From assembly GCA_949878495.1 (NCBI GenBank), contig CATLAR010000002.1:1-63289 (forward strand): 63,289 bases of DNA. The letters run 5' to 3'. Under the pieces are notes generated by a model, which ran no database searches, was not told where the DNA came from, and worked only from the letters and a program-made list of their open reading frames with translations. This stretch comes from an uncultured Christensenella sp. (lineage in GTDB: Bacteria > Bacillota > Clostridia > Christensenellales > Borkfalkiaceae). Shown here piece after piece: positions 55,801 through 63,289 of the stretch; the stretch's first letter is position 1, and each line of letters begins with the position of its first letter. Both the position numbers and the translations under genes were made by a program.

Positions 55801-58614
55801 ACGGCGCAAGCCCCCGTTCCGCACGTCGCGCTGGGAATGCTGTTCGTCGTCGAGTACTACTCGGTCGCGGAGGACGGCACGCTCACTCCCGTATCCGAAT
55901 ACGCGCTCACCGAGGCGGGCAGATACCGCGTAACCGCTTCGTCGGCAGACGGCAACTACGCCGTTCCCGCAGATAAAGCGACGGTAGAGGTCGTAATCTC
56001 CCCCAAAACCGTAAAAGCGGTATGGAGTACGGAAGAAATTATTTATAAGGGCGCGGACGTCAACCAATCGCCTTCGGCGCATTTTTCGGACGTAAACGGC
56101 AACAAAATCATTTTAAACGTTTTGGTCGACGCGGCGGCGTATGCCGAGGTCGGCAAATATTCCGCGACCGCCGCGTTCGTATCCCCGAGCGCGAACTACG
56201 TTCTCGATACGGACAGCACGGCGACCGAGTATTCGATCAGCCCCCGCAAAATCCCCGTAGCGTGGGATTGGACGGGTTGGACGGATAAGTCCGCGGAATA
56301 CGACGGCAAACCCCATGCCCCCGCGGCAACCCCGTCAATGGATAACGCTTACGAAGCCGACCTCAAAGGCGGGCTGACGGTAAGCTCGGCTATAACTCTC
56401 GGCGGTAAAACGGTGGCTTCGGCGGTCAACGCGGGCGCGTACGTTATAACGCTCACTCTCGGCGGCTCGGCGGCGAAAAACTACTCGCTCACCGACGACA
56501 GCGCGGGCTTTACTATAACCAAGCGCGCGCTGATTATAACCGCGCAAAGCGACACGGTGGCTTACGGCTCGCCCGTGCCCTCGTACTCGGCAACGTTCTC
56601 GGGCTGGGCTGACGGCGAAAACGAAAACAGCTTCAACCTCTTAAACGGCGCGGTCAAGGGCAATTGGATTTCCTGCGCGTACAACCGCCGCTCGCAACCC
56701 GGCGAGTACCCCATACGCCTCAACCGCGTATGGCTGGAAAGCACGCTTAAAAACTACAAACTCACTTTAACCGACGGAACGCTCACCGTCACAGCCGTTG
56801 ACAAAACGGTAATCTGGCGGGGCGAGCTTGACGACGTTGGCGCGTATTACAGCGGCGCGGAGTATAAGCCCACTGCGGTTTACTACCCCAACGGCACTAC
56901 GGGCGCGCCCGCTCGGCTTCAGGTCGTTTACGCCGAGTACGACGAAAAAACGGGCGTTTACAAGCCTTTGAACGACCCCGACTTCAAAGCCGTCAAAGCG
57001 GGTACATACCACGTTATCGCGGTTGGCGGCGACGCGTCGGTAGAGCTTACCAACACGGGGCTTACCTACGAGATACATAAGCGCAAAATCACCGTCAATA
57101 TCGAGTCCGTGTCCGAAGAGGAGTTCGGCAGCGTTTATAAAGTAGTCGACGACGGCGAGGAAACCGTCCGTCACAAGTTCCTTGACTGGAGCTACGCCGA
57201 CGGAGTTCGTCCCGTTTCCGGCGACGACCTCGGCATTACGCTAAGCTGTTCGTTCGAGTTCGACGCGCACGGTTACGCACACGCCGGCGAGTATAAAATC
57301 GTAGGAGACTGGAACAGAGCGCAGTACGGTTTCGACTACGAGGTGGTTTTCGCAGGCGACGGCGTGGACGGCGACGGCAACGAAACGTGCGGTACGTACG
57401 AAATCGTCAAGGCGAAAATCAGCATTTTAAAGCGCGACGATATTATGTCCGAGGGCGACTTCACTTACCATATAGGCAACGTTTCCAGCGGCAAGGCGTG
57501 GTATATCCGCCTGGGCGACTACGGCACGGTCGACGGCGTTGAACAGTATCTCTTCATCGGCAGCAAGGGCTACCGCGGCAGGGATAACGTCAAGGTCGAA
57601 TACAGCTTCAAAGCCTATAATATGAACGAGCTCGACCCGTCCGTTCCGCTCACGCCCGAGGAAGAAACCAATTGGATAACCGAGCGCGTAGGGCTGAGGT
57701 TGATAGGTAAATATTTCATTCATTACAGAATAACCATTGAAAACCACGAAACCCTGCTCGGCACCTGGCGCGTGCTCATTCTTCCCGAAAACGAGGTTGT
57801 AAGAATTATCTTCAACAAGCCCTACGAAACGGAGTACGGCAAACCCGTACCCGAAGATCTGGCGCAGTACCTCTATAAAGAGGGTTACGTCACGTTCGAC
57901 AATATCGGCGTAGACGCTTACAACAACCGCGTTACGGCTTCGGTAGACGACGGTTACGGCGGTCGCGTAGACTCGAAAACGGGCGTAGGTAAATACACCG
58001 TAAACTTCAAAATCGACAACACGGGTTCGGATATCGAGTACCATATCGTGTATAACACCCTGCAATCGCTCGAAGAAACCAACGTCGGCGCGTACGTAAT
58101 CGCACCCAAGCGCATTTATATCGAGTGGGGCGAAACGAGTTACGAGTACGACGGCACGCTCAAAGCCCCGTCGTTCGTAATCAGCGGCTTTATCACGGCT
58201 AACAACTACACCGTAACGCCCGATAATCTTCGGTTCGTGACCGAGGGCGACGGCTACGAATACACCGCGATAAAAGTGACCGACAACGGCGCCGAAGTGA
58301 CGGTAATCGTCGCGGCGCGCGGCAACTTTACGGCGGTCGGCGGACATATGCTAAGGCTGACCGTGGAAAACTCCAATTACGATATTAAGACCACTGACGG
58401 CGAAACTGTAGTTTCGATAATTTCACCCGAAATCGAGCCGCCCGTTGTGGACCCTACACCCGCGGAAGGTTTGCCCAAATGGCTTATTTACGTGCTTATA
58501 GGCACGGGCTGCGTAATCGGTTTAATGTTTATTATCATAATTATTCTGGCGGCGCGTAAGCGCAAAGCGGCGGAATACGACGACGAAGGCTTCGGCGATT
58601 ATTACGATCAATAA
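46843..58614 (+). CDS. Giant surface protein (3923 aa): signal peptide, two DUF6273-like domains, beta-helix repeats, MBG-like repeats, C-terminal TM
   Basis: MKIKFNRLKFSAIIALAASFLCCVCVSAAGLFASPAKANA signal; VRPALHFNL; GGG..NxA..GGG repeats; YDGxxHxP repeats; PKWLIYVLIGTGCVIGLMFIIIIILAARKRK. Confidence 0.9.
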   Translation: MKIKFNRLKFSAIIALAASFLCCVCVSAAGLFASPAKANAVGTAFTYSFGGDQSSRVTTVRNLITRVNGSSTTYGTYAEFSRAFTAARNAQQINANINLGGIQWQIVYAEKAAHSYGNTEKGDVVITLFMSSSASTQNAVSYSPFTSSDNTLAYPSGMYSSSYVRSVLTGSSYAASVADAQAGILTDGEQGSILSAHESLYGRFLAVPANMGYQETESAKVQYNAAKNHENESWGTQTNSNTILNYGSKKSNTDWKYDKFWIPSRTETGGTSDTSAGFWNLSDSMRSSTVGGDFWQRTTTTAGNAHVLSYTGVTNSKATNVTGMIRPAMHLNLRLLYEDATTQVSELYNGSSVNQSALSDLLSALNSGNGGDYNALKAAVNARGGAMDYTQIKANNGGKTLTVTLGGRQWFVPYVSKDKTGNLIATLWLSGGSDNAPYSDKWASANSSGSIEVVGNSPRISYPANMYGTSYLRSFLVGSPFAAATGGTTDTDAAYGDYTKITGDGQLSLNYSGAQSGVWKTFLDSGVTDYLVKPKNVGWQEDEAYCIAHGSGTILCPNEELGIPAAGVHVGGMNYSDRYGYYDWGEDYIWIPSLYETKLDQRNDSAVTDKNSGLWAADLALTCPDGETGTWVRSANSLSANFGIYHTDTGMSYTARACYGEAKVRPALHFNLTKAAGGDPAEKALAELWNEAVQDSIDSGKQVEFILPENWYAFADEANGTSFGAGVGFKNGALCVPAGADIKLRLNGRVIDRNLASAHSGGGVIYVSGKLEVVDLTHAHSGKITGGNTTESGGGVCVTDGGEFTLTGGQITGNRSNSGGGVYAAGANSKVVISGGVISQNGVENLGGGLFIADGAHFELNGGTLMRNSAKTYGGAVFINGVSFRMSGGAVSENQAGYGGGIYINGGNGEGSKGTVELNGGFISANKVTNGGGGIVVEKCALTIDGCNIVGNQAGSSGGGLSVFAATARLVSGHIDDNTAVINGGGAFVDGIKVGSAEFIVDGGTVSGNNAASGGAIHIADGGSSVINNGDISNNNAHYGGALRVAGLGSARLTLNGGTVSNNTGVDGGALHINPDSNPDGVENFTMNGGEVINNVGEIGGAFLLCRHTIASINGGVISNNTAKVRGGSVYGVHSVELTITGGEIIDNRLTDDLSYGGGLCLIGQLWATETSHSAKLIMSGGLIAHNSAGSDGGGIYVNGAPFTMTGGEIIYNETRLNQNGGGGVRLAYKAEMTFSGGLVAHNTSGSSGGGISLTDATLNMSGGVITGNMAIENRDNPVNPGGGGGGVSLWESTFNMTGGEVSDNESGCYGGGVIISGGGTIFSTFNLQGGRIINNRTTGQRAGGGIAVSCSRVSGVFNGAPNVLNVSGGVVTGNTAMGGRVSNVYLDGTTSANRAKINIIGALADANGKTTCIGVTSAFSGVFTAGYSANNAGVNALTYFFSDDSSMGVAMSGNEAALSGSVDRKTLIWQYRENGGSWTNIESTQFTAEYTGGTFEVQAVYNGTVVISAPTSTSAAGGVASAFSGVGVYAFTLANAESGGVVFANPALIFEIVPASISWQIAVTKDIDGNAVNPVWEEAQGNALLFTGCEYTVRAVSGGHTVALEGSAVMLEAKDYEFKVVGADGGNYDGGTLNFKVNARYIGVNWIFDGFTGNAYAGYEKVYDGFGHSPIFTVNNIDNVTVGQLKVHKEYSYNGGVYTTAEPRNAGVYDVRLAFDGDSRFLKHLGKSIIFTGENARFKITPVSLRVEWRNGDGTPLSGDAEYVYNAAGQGLSFRLLTPMAGESVNGVVKYYYASGSPLNGAPVTPGEYLARADLPADCVNYVLADNYSHSLTITRATISPKFTGNADNGGAFVWYYNGKAQAPSVTLVGADGIALVAGVDYDITGDDNLNAADYVLSVALKTDAAELYILEDATRSFTIAKAPVDVEWSGYTERDGATEISGEKRVDGGIYWTYDKNAHGVKAVARPLNGLDEFELSLTDAGGLVNVGSRTATAGPGEFATNFEFTASAKRTQNFAVEKFIIGNVVWERDGKTYNSGDTPRFAFGKVTSEGPGFTVSAVGAAGETLSFTDKSFSWAASGEVYDLPENTVDGYTVTVTLADGNYAFAAGIASDTQRVKTQIKFFIDPVYAEVATVEVVWYTLDGEGNRVPLSDTPDNKFTFVYDGGEHEIYAWFYGEDGNWATGVAAFPDDRFDVIFTGDKKSAGTHVARITPRLGFEFHGSVECSYEITKKPLTIEWKADGKYVYGGSASEIIPHYTVKDGDKTLFVYDGTSLPNSGELFEAGFYVTGAYNAGPHEALTHISDNYSIINGTFGFTISPFELTGDIVWDNLEIIYTGGVAQPTAKIETPYDGDLVLRVLGGDSALGEHTAFAIIDSTGAGHNYVLSPSVDNEKTFVIILKKIDVNSVYWTAEDNADGDRITYGEYTFAFDGNGGAAAGLTQGPHAFFVDGDRAYKLEVVGHASNAGGYVAFVAAGYDFRNGEAQAAAPSCPFVIKPKTVTGAWSDTTAVYDGKVHKPKFTLAPTGNVLESEQLSGAIEVTGFENAGVYTASATLSEGYYRTNYVFDDGKGGACNTLSTPFTVNKFTVGSKYFAWNGEASWTYGDEVTPPELSATALSVEIDGEAVSFTFAYTGFSGYAGSHSVTARIASATLGGEDVSGNFALDIAAFAYVVNAKEVEIEWRWTGADESGDKPSFAYNGLARGPVVVMKVGSDYVTDENGEEITLKVHDLGTTVGGYTARVFAPDNYVFKGDKYSAEAEYVIVKAEITLVWDKNGGEEIFADDGVTLTGVKWTYDGQSHAPKAFVYDAEAENGRGGEVRVTGSSTDAGTFTAYAEGNNENYEISGGSSSLNCVIEAAVVYLVWRGNAEGGFEWQYDDGKEFAPTAVLATRDGETGDLTPIISGGDYLFATVTGAMGVVCGEGESYTATAVPDKKNYSFAADAEVTHEFRIVPKVLSGEGWEFEWKSETQPQLGGEYAVYGFVYNGTAQAPVPHVALGMLFVVEYYSVAEDGTLTPVSEYALTEAGRYRVTASSADGNYAVPADKATVEVVISPKTVKAVWSTEEIIYKGADVNQSPSAHFSDVNGNKIILNVLVDAAAYAEVGKYSATAAFVSPSANYVLDTDSTATEYSISPRKIPVAWDWTGWTDKSAEYDGKPHAPAATPSMDNAYEADLKGGLTVSSAITLGGKTVASAVNAGAYVITLTLGGSAAKNYSLTDDSAGFTITKRALIITAQSDTVAYGSPVPSYSATFSGWADGENENSFNLLNGAVKGNWISCAYNRRSQPGEYPIRLNRVWLESTLKNYKLTLTDGTLTVTAVDKTVIWRGELDDVGAYYSGAEYKPTAVYYPNGTTGAPARLQVVYAEYDEKTGVYKPLNDPDFKAVKAGTYHVIAVGGDASVELTNTGLTYEIHKRKITVNIESVSEEEFGSVYKVVDDGEETVRHKFLDWSYADGVRPVSGDDLGITLSCSFEFDAHGYAHAGEYKIVGDWNRAQYGFDYEVVFAGDGVDGDGNETCGTYEIVKAKISILKRDDIMSEGDFTYHIGNVSSGKAWYIRLGDYGTVDGVEQYLFIGSKGYRGRDNVKVEYSFKAYNMNELDPSVPLTPEEETNWITERVGLRLIGKYFIHYRITIENHETLLGTWRVLILPENEVVRIIFNKPYETEYGKPVPEDLAQYLYKEGYVTFDNIGVDAYNNRVTASVDDGYGGRVDSKTGVGKYTVNFKIDNTGSDIEYHIVYNTLQSLEETNVGAYVIAPKRIYIEWGETSYEYDGTLKAPSFVISGFITANNYTVTPDNLRFVTEGDGYEYTAIKVTDNGAEVTVIVAARGNFTAVGGHMLRLTVENSNYDIKTTDGETVVSIISPEIEPPVVDPTPAEGLPKWLIYVLIGTGCVIGLMFIIIIILAARKRKAAEYDDEGFGDYYDQ

Positions 58615-58617
58615 GTT

Positions 58618-58658
58618 AAAACACCTCACCCCTGCCCCTCCCCTCAAGGGGAGGGCAA
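58618..58658 (-). repeat. Family A repeat half, inverted, between the giant genes
   Basis: cacctcacccctgcccctcccctcaaggggagggcaag. Confidence 0.75.
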
Positions 58659-58682
58659 GAGAGGGGATAATCTTGATTTCTC

Positions 58683-58783
58683 CTTGAGGACGAGCGTTGA
58701 TTTCTTTGTGACGGCACGGTGCGCCGTCGCATCAACGCGAGATGAGTGAGCGCATTTTATCGCGCTAACGGTGACCGAGGCGA
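58683..58783 (-). repeat. Long inverted-repeat partner of 6398-6498
   Basis: See 6398-6498. Confidence 0.85.
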
Positions 58784-58883
58784 CGGGTTTTCCTTACCGT
58801 CGCCGAGCCAGCTGTCCCGTAGGGACTGATGAGGTGTGGAAACAACGGAAAGCAAAAAACTATCTTTAAAGAGGTAACGCTAT

Positions 58884-61800
58884 ATGAAAACATTCGGAGT
58901 TAAAAGAAAGCTGGCGATAGCATTTCTCACGGCAACGTGCGCGCTTACCGCGGCTTTCGGCGCGGGCGGTTTTTTCGGCTTTGAAAAAGCTTCCGCAACC
59001 GCGGACTATACTAACGACGGCTTTATCAAAACGGGCAGTCTTTTCACGGGCAGCACGATAAATAAAAGCACGCTTACCGCCCTTTACGACGGGTTGTCGC
59101 CCGAAAAACTTGGCGACTTCCGCGGCGTTGAAGCCGCGCTCGATACGAACGACGGTCACGTAACGGCTCGCAAACTGCGCGAGTACAATCAAAATAAAGA
59201 CCTTATCGTCACCGTTCAGGACAAAGAATGGACGGTGACCTACCTCTCGCGCGACAAGGACGGCAACGTAATAGCCACGCTCTGGCTCAACGACGCGGGG
59301 CATAAACTTGAAATAAGCAACGCTTACGCGCCTTATTCGGGCGGCTATACGGGCGGCTTAAGCACGGCATACCCGTCAAATTACTACGGTTCGGCGTTCA
59401 TTCGCGCTCTGCTTATCGGTGGCGTTTATTCGCACGGCGGCGCGGCTTCCGTGTATAACGGCGCGGTCAATTATACCGCATCAACAAACCCTTCAACTTC
59501 GGTGGTGTCGGCGACGACCACATGGATAACTTTCGGTCAAAGCTACGCCGACTATATTGTCAAGCCCGAAAACGTAAGCTGGCAGATTGCCCCCAAGGAC
59601 GGCTATTCCCAGTCAAAGCGTTGGGGCAACGCCGTTGACCACGCAAACGACTTTCTCGATACTTCGCGCTGTAAGTTCAACGAGGGACTCGATTACTCGG
59701 GCAAGGGCAGTACCTCTAACAAAACAGACTACACTGCCTGGGGAAGCGATTTGTTGTGGTTGCCCTCGTTCGACGAAACGGGCGGCGTAAATCCAAGCGG
59801 TACTACGCTGGCGGGTCTTTGGGGGACTTCCCTGCAGCAAAACCAGAACGACGGCGGAGTCAACAGCGGCAACCTAGATCCAAGCAAAGTAAACGGCACG
59901 TATAACGGAACCTGGCTTAGGTCTGCCGCCGTTGCGGGCGCTCACCCTGTTTATCTTAACGCGGACGGCACTTTCGGCTCGGGATATTCCTACGTTTGCC
60001 GTATGATGCGCCCCGCGTTCCACCTCAACTTAACCAAACTTTACGAGGAAACGAAAAGCGCCCCTTCAACCGAGAACGAGGACCGCATTTCGGCTTGGAA
60101 CGAGGCGATTGAAACCAGTCTCACCAACGACGGCGCACCCGTTACCTTCACGCTCGCGCACGACTGGACGGCTCGGCCCGACGAGGAATATTCAACGGCT
60201 TTCGGTCGCGGCGACAACTTCTTTAACGGCGGACTGCTCGTTCCCCGCGGCGCGAATATAAAACTCGACTTAAACGGCTGTATCCTCGACCGTAATATCA
60301 CCGAGGAAGACGGCGTGGCGGCGGGTCGTGTAATCAACGTAGACGGCGGCACGCTTGAAATTTGCGACGGCAAAACAGGCGGCAAAATTACGGGCGGATA
60401 CGCAAACCGTCCCAACGGCGAAGGCGAACAGCACGCCTACGGCGGCGGCATTTATGCATATAGCGGCGCGCGGCTTATCGTTTCGGGCGGAAGTATTTCG
60501 GGCAACCGAGGCGCGTGGGGCGGCGGCGTTTTCGTCCAGAATTGCACGTTAATAATGACGGGCGGCGCGATTTGCGATAACTATGCTTCTTACGGCGGCG
60601 GCGCGTTCGTTTACGCAAGTCAATTTAATTTGAAAGACGGCGCGGTATACGGCAACCGTTCTCGCAGCAGCGGCGGCGGTATGTATTTAAACCGCGGCAC
60701 TTGTATGACTTTGGACGGAGGCACCGTAAGCGATAACGAAGCCGAAGGCTCGGGCGGCGGTATTTTTGCCAACGCCGATAAAGAAGGCGTGTCCGTAACG
60801 TTTATTATGAACGACGGCAGTATTTCAAACAATAACGCCTCGCACGGCGGCGGTTTTTGCGGAAACGTTGAAAGAGAGGCAACCAAAGTTTCGGTAACGG
60901 TAAACGGCGGATATATACAGGGCAATAACGCTTCAAACTCGGGCGGCGGTATGCTCGTGAACGGCTTGAATACCGATTTTACAATCAACGGCGGGCATAT
61001 CGTCCGCAACTCGGCATACTATTACGGCGGCGGCGTATATTCGGAGTGTCACCTTCAAATGCGCGGCGGCGAAATATCCTACAACAAAATAACTGTCGTA
61101 ACCACTGCCCTCGTAGACGGGTATCTTTATAGCGGCGGAGGGATATACGTGCGAGGTGAGTTCGCCTCGTTCACGATGTATGGCGGTAAAGTCAGTCATA
61201 ACGAATCTTCAAAGAATTTGACTTATATTTTCGGCGGCGGCATTGCCGTTTCATCTGCCAAATTCACAATGTACGGCGGCGAAGTTTCCTACAATTACGC
61301 TTACCGCGCGGGCGGCGGAATTTACCTTGACGGTATTACAAAAGCCGTTATTTACGACGGATTTATTACGAAAAACAGTGTTACACAGGACGGCGGCGGC
61401 GCTATTTGCGCTTTTGGAAACGATGCGTCGGGCAGGGTTGATCTTACTATAAACGGCGGTACTTTTTCGGAGAACGTTGCATATTTTTGCGGTGGAGTAT
61501 ACAGCTATAACTACGCTTACATTAACTTAAACGGCGGCAGAATAATTAATAACGTGAGCACGGGAGATAATCTTAGGGCGGCAGGTTTGCATTTAGCAAG
61601 AGGTGGGACTGCCATCGATATGAAATTGACTATAACTGGCGGTATCGTAGTGGGTAACTTCTGTGTGGACGGTATTATATGTAACGTATCCACGGGTCAT
61701 AACGCAGCTCTATCGATTCCCATCACGATAGGCGGTAAATTAGCTTCCGATACCTGCATAGGACTTTCGGGGTGGACCAACGGCGCGGCGATAACTTCGG

Positions 61801-63289
61801 GGTTCGTGACATCCGGCAACGCGCTTGCGTCTTACTCCACGCATTTCTTTGCGGACAAAGGCTCGCTTGCGACCGCGGGCAACGAAGTAGTGTGGAGAAG
61901 CGGCGGGACTATCAGCATTCAGGAAAACCTGACCTGGACGGTGAGCGACGGCGTTTCTTCGCAGAGCTATAAAGACACGGCGTATTTTAATAAAGAATAT
62001 TCGCCCGCGAAGAACTACACGCTGTCCTGCTCGACCAATATTTATTATATCTGCGACGAAACGGGGCGCAACGTAACGACCATCAACAAAGTAGGCAAGT
62101 ACTACGCTATGAGTTATAACTCGGCTTCGTACGCTAACGGAAATATCGTTTTCGAGGTATTGCCTCTGTCGCTCGACGGCGCGGAGGTCAGTGTTGCAAA
62201 CGGCGTTTACGGCGGCGGCGGGATAAAGCCGAAAACCACGGTTAAGCTGGGCGGCAAAACTCTTACGGAAGGCGTTGATTATACGCCGGAGTATTTTAAC
62301 AACGTGCGTGCGGGCAGCGGGGCTTCGGTGTGTATCGTAGGCAAAGGCAATTACTCGGGCACGGTAAACGCGAGCTTCGAAATAGAGAGTAAGAACGTAA
62401 ACGTGCGCTGGGGCGATCTCACGAAAATGTACACGGGGGATACGCAAAGCGTTTCTGCGGTGCTCGAAGGCGTGGTTGCGGGCGATAACGCGGGCGTTGT
62501 AGTTTCGTATACGGACGCGGAGGGTAATTTCGTGGCCCGTCCCGTGGACGCGGGCGAGTACTACGCGTACGCCAAGCTCTACGCCGCCAACGACTATAAG
62601 TTTGCGGACGGTGCGGCGTACTACAAACTATTTACGATAGCGGCTAAGCCCGTTGATTTAAAGCTGGAAGAAAGTTCGGCGGAATATACGGGCGGCGCGC
62701 AGAGTGCCAAAGCGTATTATCTTGATATAAACGGCGAAAAGAATTACGAAAACAGACTGACTATGACGGGTCAGAACGGCGGCGTTGCCGCCGCGGGCGA
62801 CGCGGACGTTTACGAAGTTAAAATCACGGCTTCGGGGTCTGCGGACGGAAACTACGCTTACACCGCGGTAACGCGCACGCTGTATTACACTATAACGAAA
62901 GCGCCCGTTACGGCAAGCTGGGAAGAAAAAACTTACTCCTATAACGGCTCGGTTATAAAGCCGCAGCTTGTTCTTGACGGCGGCGACGGCGAGATAGTTT
63001 ACAAGTACTATACGGGCGGCGGCGTACGCGAGGAAGAGCGCGACCTCATTCCCGCTATAATCAACGCGGGGTCGTACGTGGTGCGCGCGTACCTCAACAG
63101 CAACAATTACGCGCTGTCAAACGGTTCGGGCGTTGTGGAATATCTGCAAACGACGGTTACGGTAGAAAAGGCGGTTTTCTCGCCCGAGAACTTCGCGCTT
63201 ACTCTCGAAAGGGAGTACACGGGCGGCGGATTGTCGGCGGAGAGTAGTTCAAATCCGCTTGAAAGTAACTTCAAAGTCGCGTACTATAC
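58884..63289 (+). CDS. Second giant surface protein (3' truncated by window edge), paralogue of the 46843 gene
   Basis: Translated by hand: MKTFGVKRKLAIAFLTATCALTAAFGAGGFFGFEKASATADYT signal; NGTWLRSAAVAGAHP...MMRPAFHLNLTKLYEE; beta-helix GGGIYAYSGARLIVSGGSISGNRGAWGGGVF; then Ig/MBG-like repeats; SD aagaggt. Not in the ORF track, apparently because it lacks a stop in the window. Confidence 0.88.
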   Translation, partial: MKTFGVKRKLAIAFLTATCALTAAFGAGGFFGFEKASATADYTNDGFIKTGSLFTGSTINKSTLTALYDGLSPEKLGDFRGVEAALDTNDGHVTARKLREYNQNKDLIVTVQDKEWTVTYLSRDKDGNVIATLWLNDAGHKLEISNAYAPYSGGYTGGLSTAYPSNYYGSAFIRALLIGGVYSHGGAASVYNGAVNYTASTNPSTSVVSATTTWITFGQSYADYIVKPENVSWQIAPKDGYSQSKRWGNAVDHANDFLDTSRCKFNEGLDYSGKGSTSNKTDYTAWGSDLLWLPSFDETGGVNPSGTTLAGLWGTSLQQNQNDGGVNSGNLDPSKVNGTYNGTWLRSAAVAGAHPVYLNADGTFGSGYSYVCRMMRPAFHLNLTKLYEETKSAPSTENEDRISAWNEAIETSLTNDGAPVTFTLAHDWTARPDEEYSTAFGRGDNFFNGGLLVPRGANIKLDLNGCILDRNITEEDGVAAGRVINVDGGTLEICDGKTGGKITGGYANRPNGEGEQHAYGGGIYAYSGARLIVSGGSISGNRGAWGGGVFVQNCTLIMTGGAICDNYASYGGGAFVYASQFNLKDGAVYGNRSRSSGGGMYLNRGTCMTLDGGTVSDNEAEGSGGGIFANADKEGVSVTFIMNDGSISNNNASHGGGFCGNVEREATKVSVTVNGGYIQGNNASNSGGGMLVNGLNTDFTINGGHIVRNSAYYYGGGVYSECHLQMRGGEISYNKITVVTTALVDGYLYSGGGIYVRGEFASFTMYGGKVSHNESSKNLTYIFGGGIAVSSAKFTMYGGEVSYNYAYRAGGGIYLDGITKAVIYDGFITKNSVTQDGGGAICAFGNDASGRVDLTINGGTFSENVAYFCGGVYSYNYAYINLNGGRIINNVSTGDNLRAAGLHLARGGTAIDMKLTITGGIVVGNFCVDGIICNVSTGHNAALSIPITIGGKLASDTCIGLSGWTNGAAITSGFVTSGNALASYSTHFFADKGSLATAGNEVVWRSGGTISIQENLTWTVSDGVSSQSYKDTAYFNKEYSPAKNYTLSCSTNIYYICDETGRNVTTINKVGKYYAMSYNSASYANGNIVFEVLPLSLDGAEVSVANGVYGGGGIKPKTTVKLGGKTLTEGVDYTPEYFNNVRAGSGASVCIVGKGNYSGTVNASFEIESKNVNVRWGDLTKMYTGDTQSVSAVLEGVVAGDNAGVVVSYTDAEGNFVARPVDAGEYYAYAKLYAANDYKFADGAAYYKLFTIAAKPVDLKLEESSAEYTGGAQSAKAYYLDINGEKNYENRLTMTGQNGGVAAAGDADVYEVKITASGSADGNYAYTAVTRTLYYTITKAPVTASWEEKTYSYNGSVIKPQLVLDGGDGEIVYKYYTGGGVREEERDLIPAIINAGSYVVRAYLNSNNYALSNGSGVVEYLQTTVTVEKAVFSPENFALTLEREYTGGGLSAESSSNPLESNFKVAYY

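Noticed and set aside
1-63289. tRNA or rRNA genes
   Set aside because: No cloverleaf with TTCRANY/T-loop signature or rRNA segment recognised by reading; a tRNAscan/barrnap run would be decisive

Overview
The window looks like a Clostridia-type (Firmicutes) chromosome segment. It carries a long translation supercluster: L1/L10/L7-12, S10-spc-alpha (rpsJ to rplQ, with secY, adk, map, infA, rpmJ, rpoA), rpmE/prmC/prfA, rpsB-tsf-pyrH-frr-uppS-cdsA-dxr-rseP. Two tandem giant surface proteins follow, one of 3923 aa and one running off the right edge. All major genes were assigned by reading the protein sequences; no database search was run. The non-ordinary content falls into six groups. (1) Three small divergent HTH-regulator modules sit beside translation genes; two of them carry paralogous small proteins of unknown function. 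(2) Several in-frame domain fusions: G3E GTPase + YcgQ/TIGR03943-like, DUF1385 + PrmC, RuvX + DUF1292. (3) Dispersed and tandem intergenic repeats interrupt the ribosomal-protein operons, including a 68-bp triplicate ending at the adk start codon. (4) Several sigma-A-like promoters are placed so that the mRNA would be leaderless or nearly so. (5) There are several candidate structured RNAs or leaders. (6) Two giant DUF6273-like / beta-helix / MBG-repeat proteins, plus a decayed fragment of the same family about 19 kb away. Coordinates for promoters, hairpins and repeats were read by eye and could be off by a base or two.
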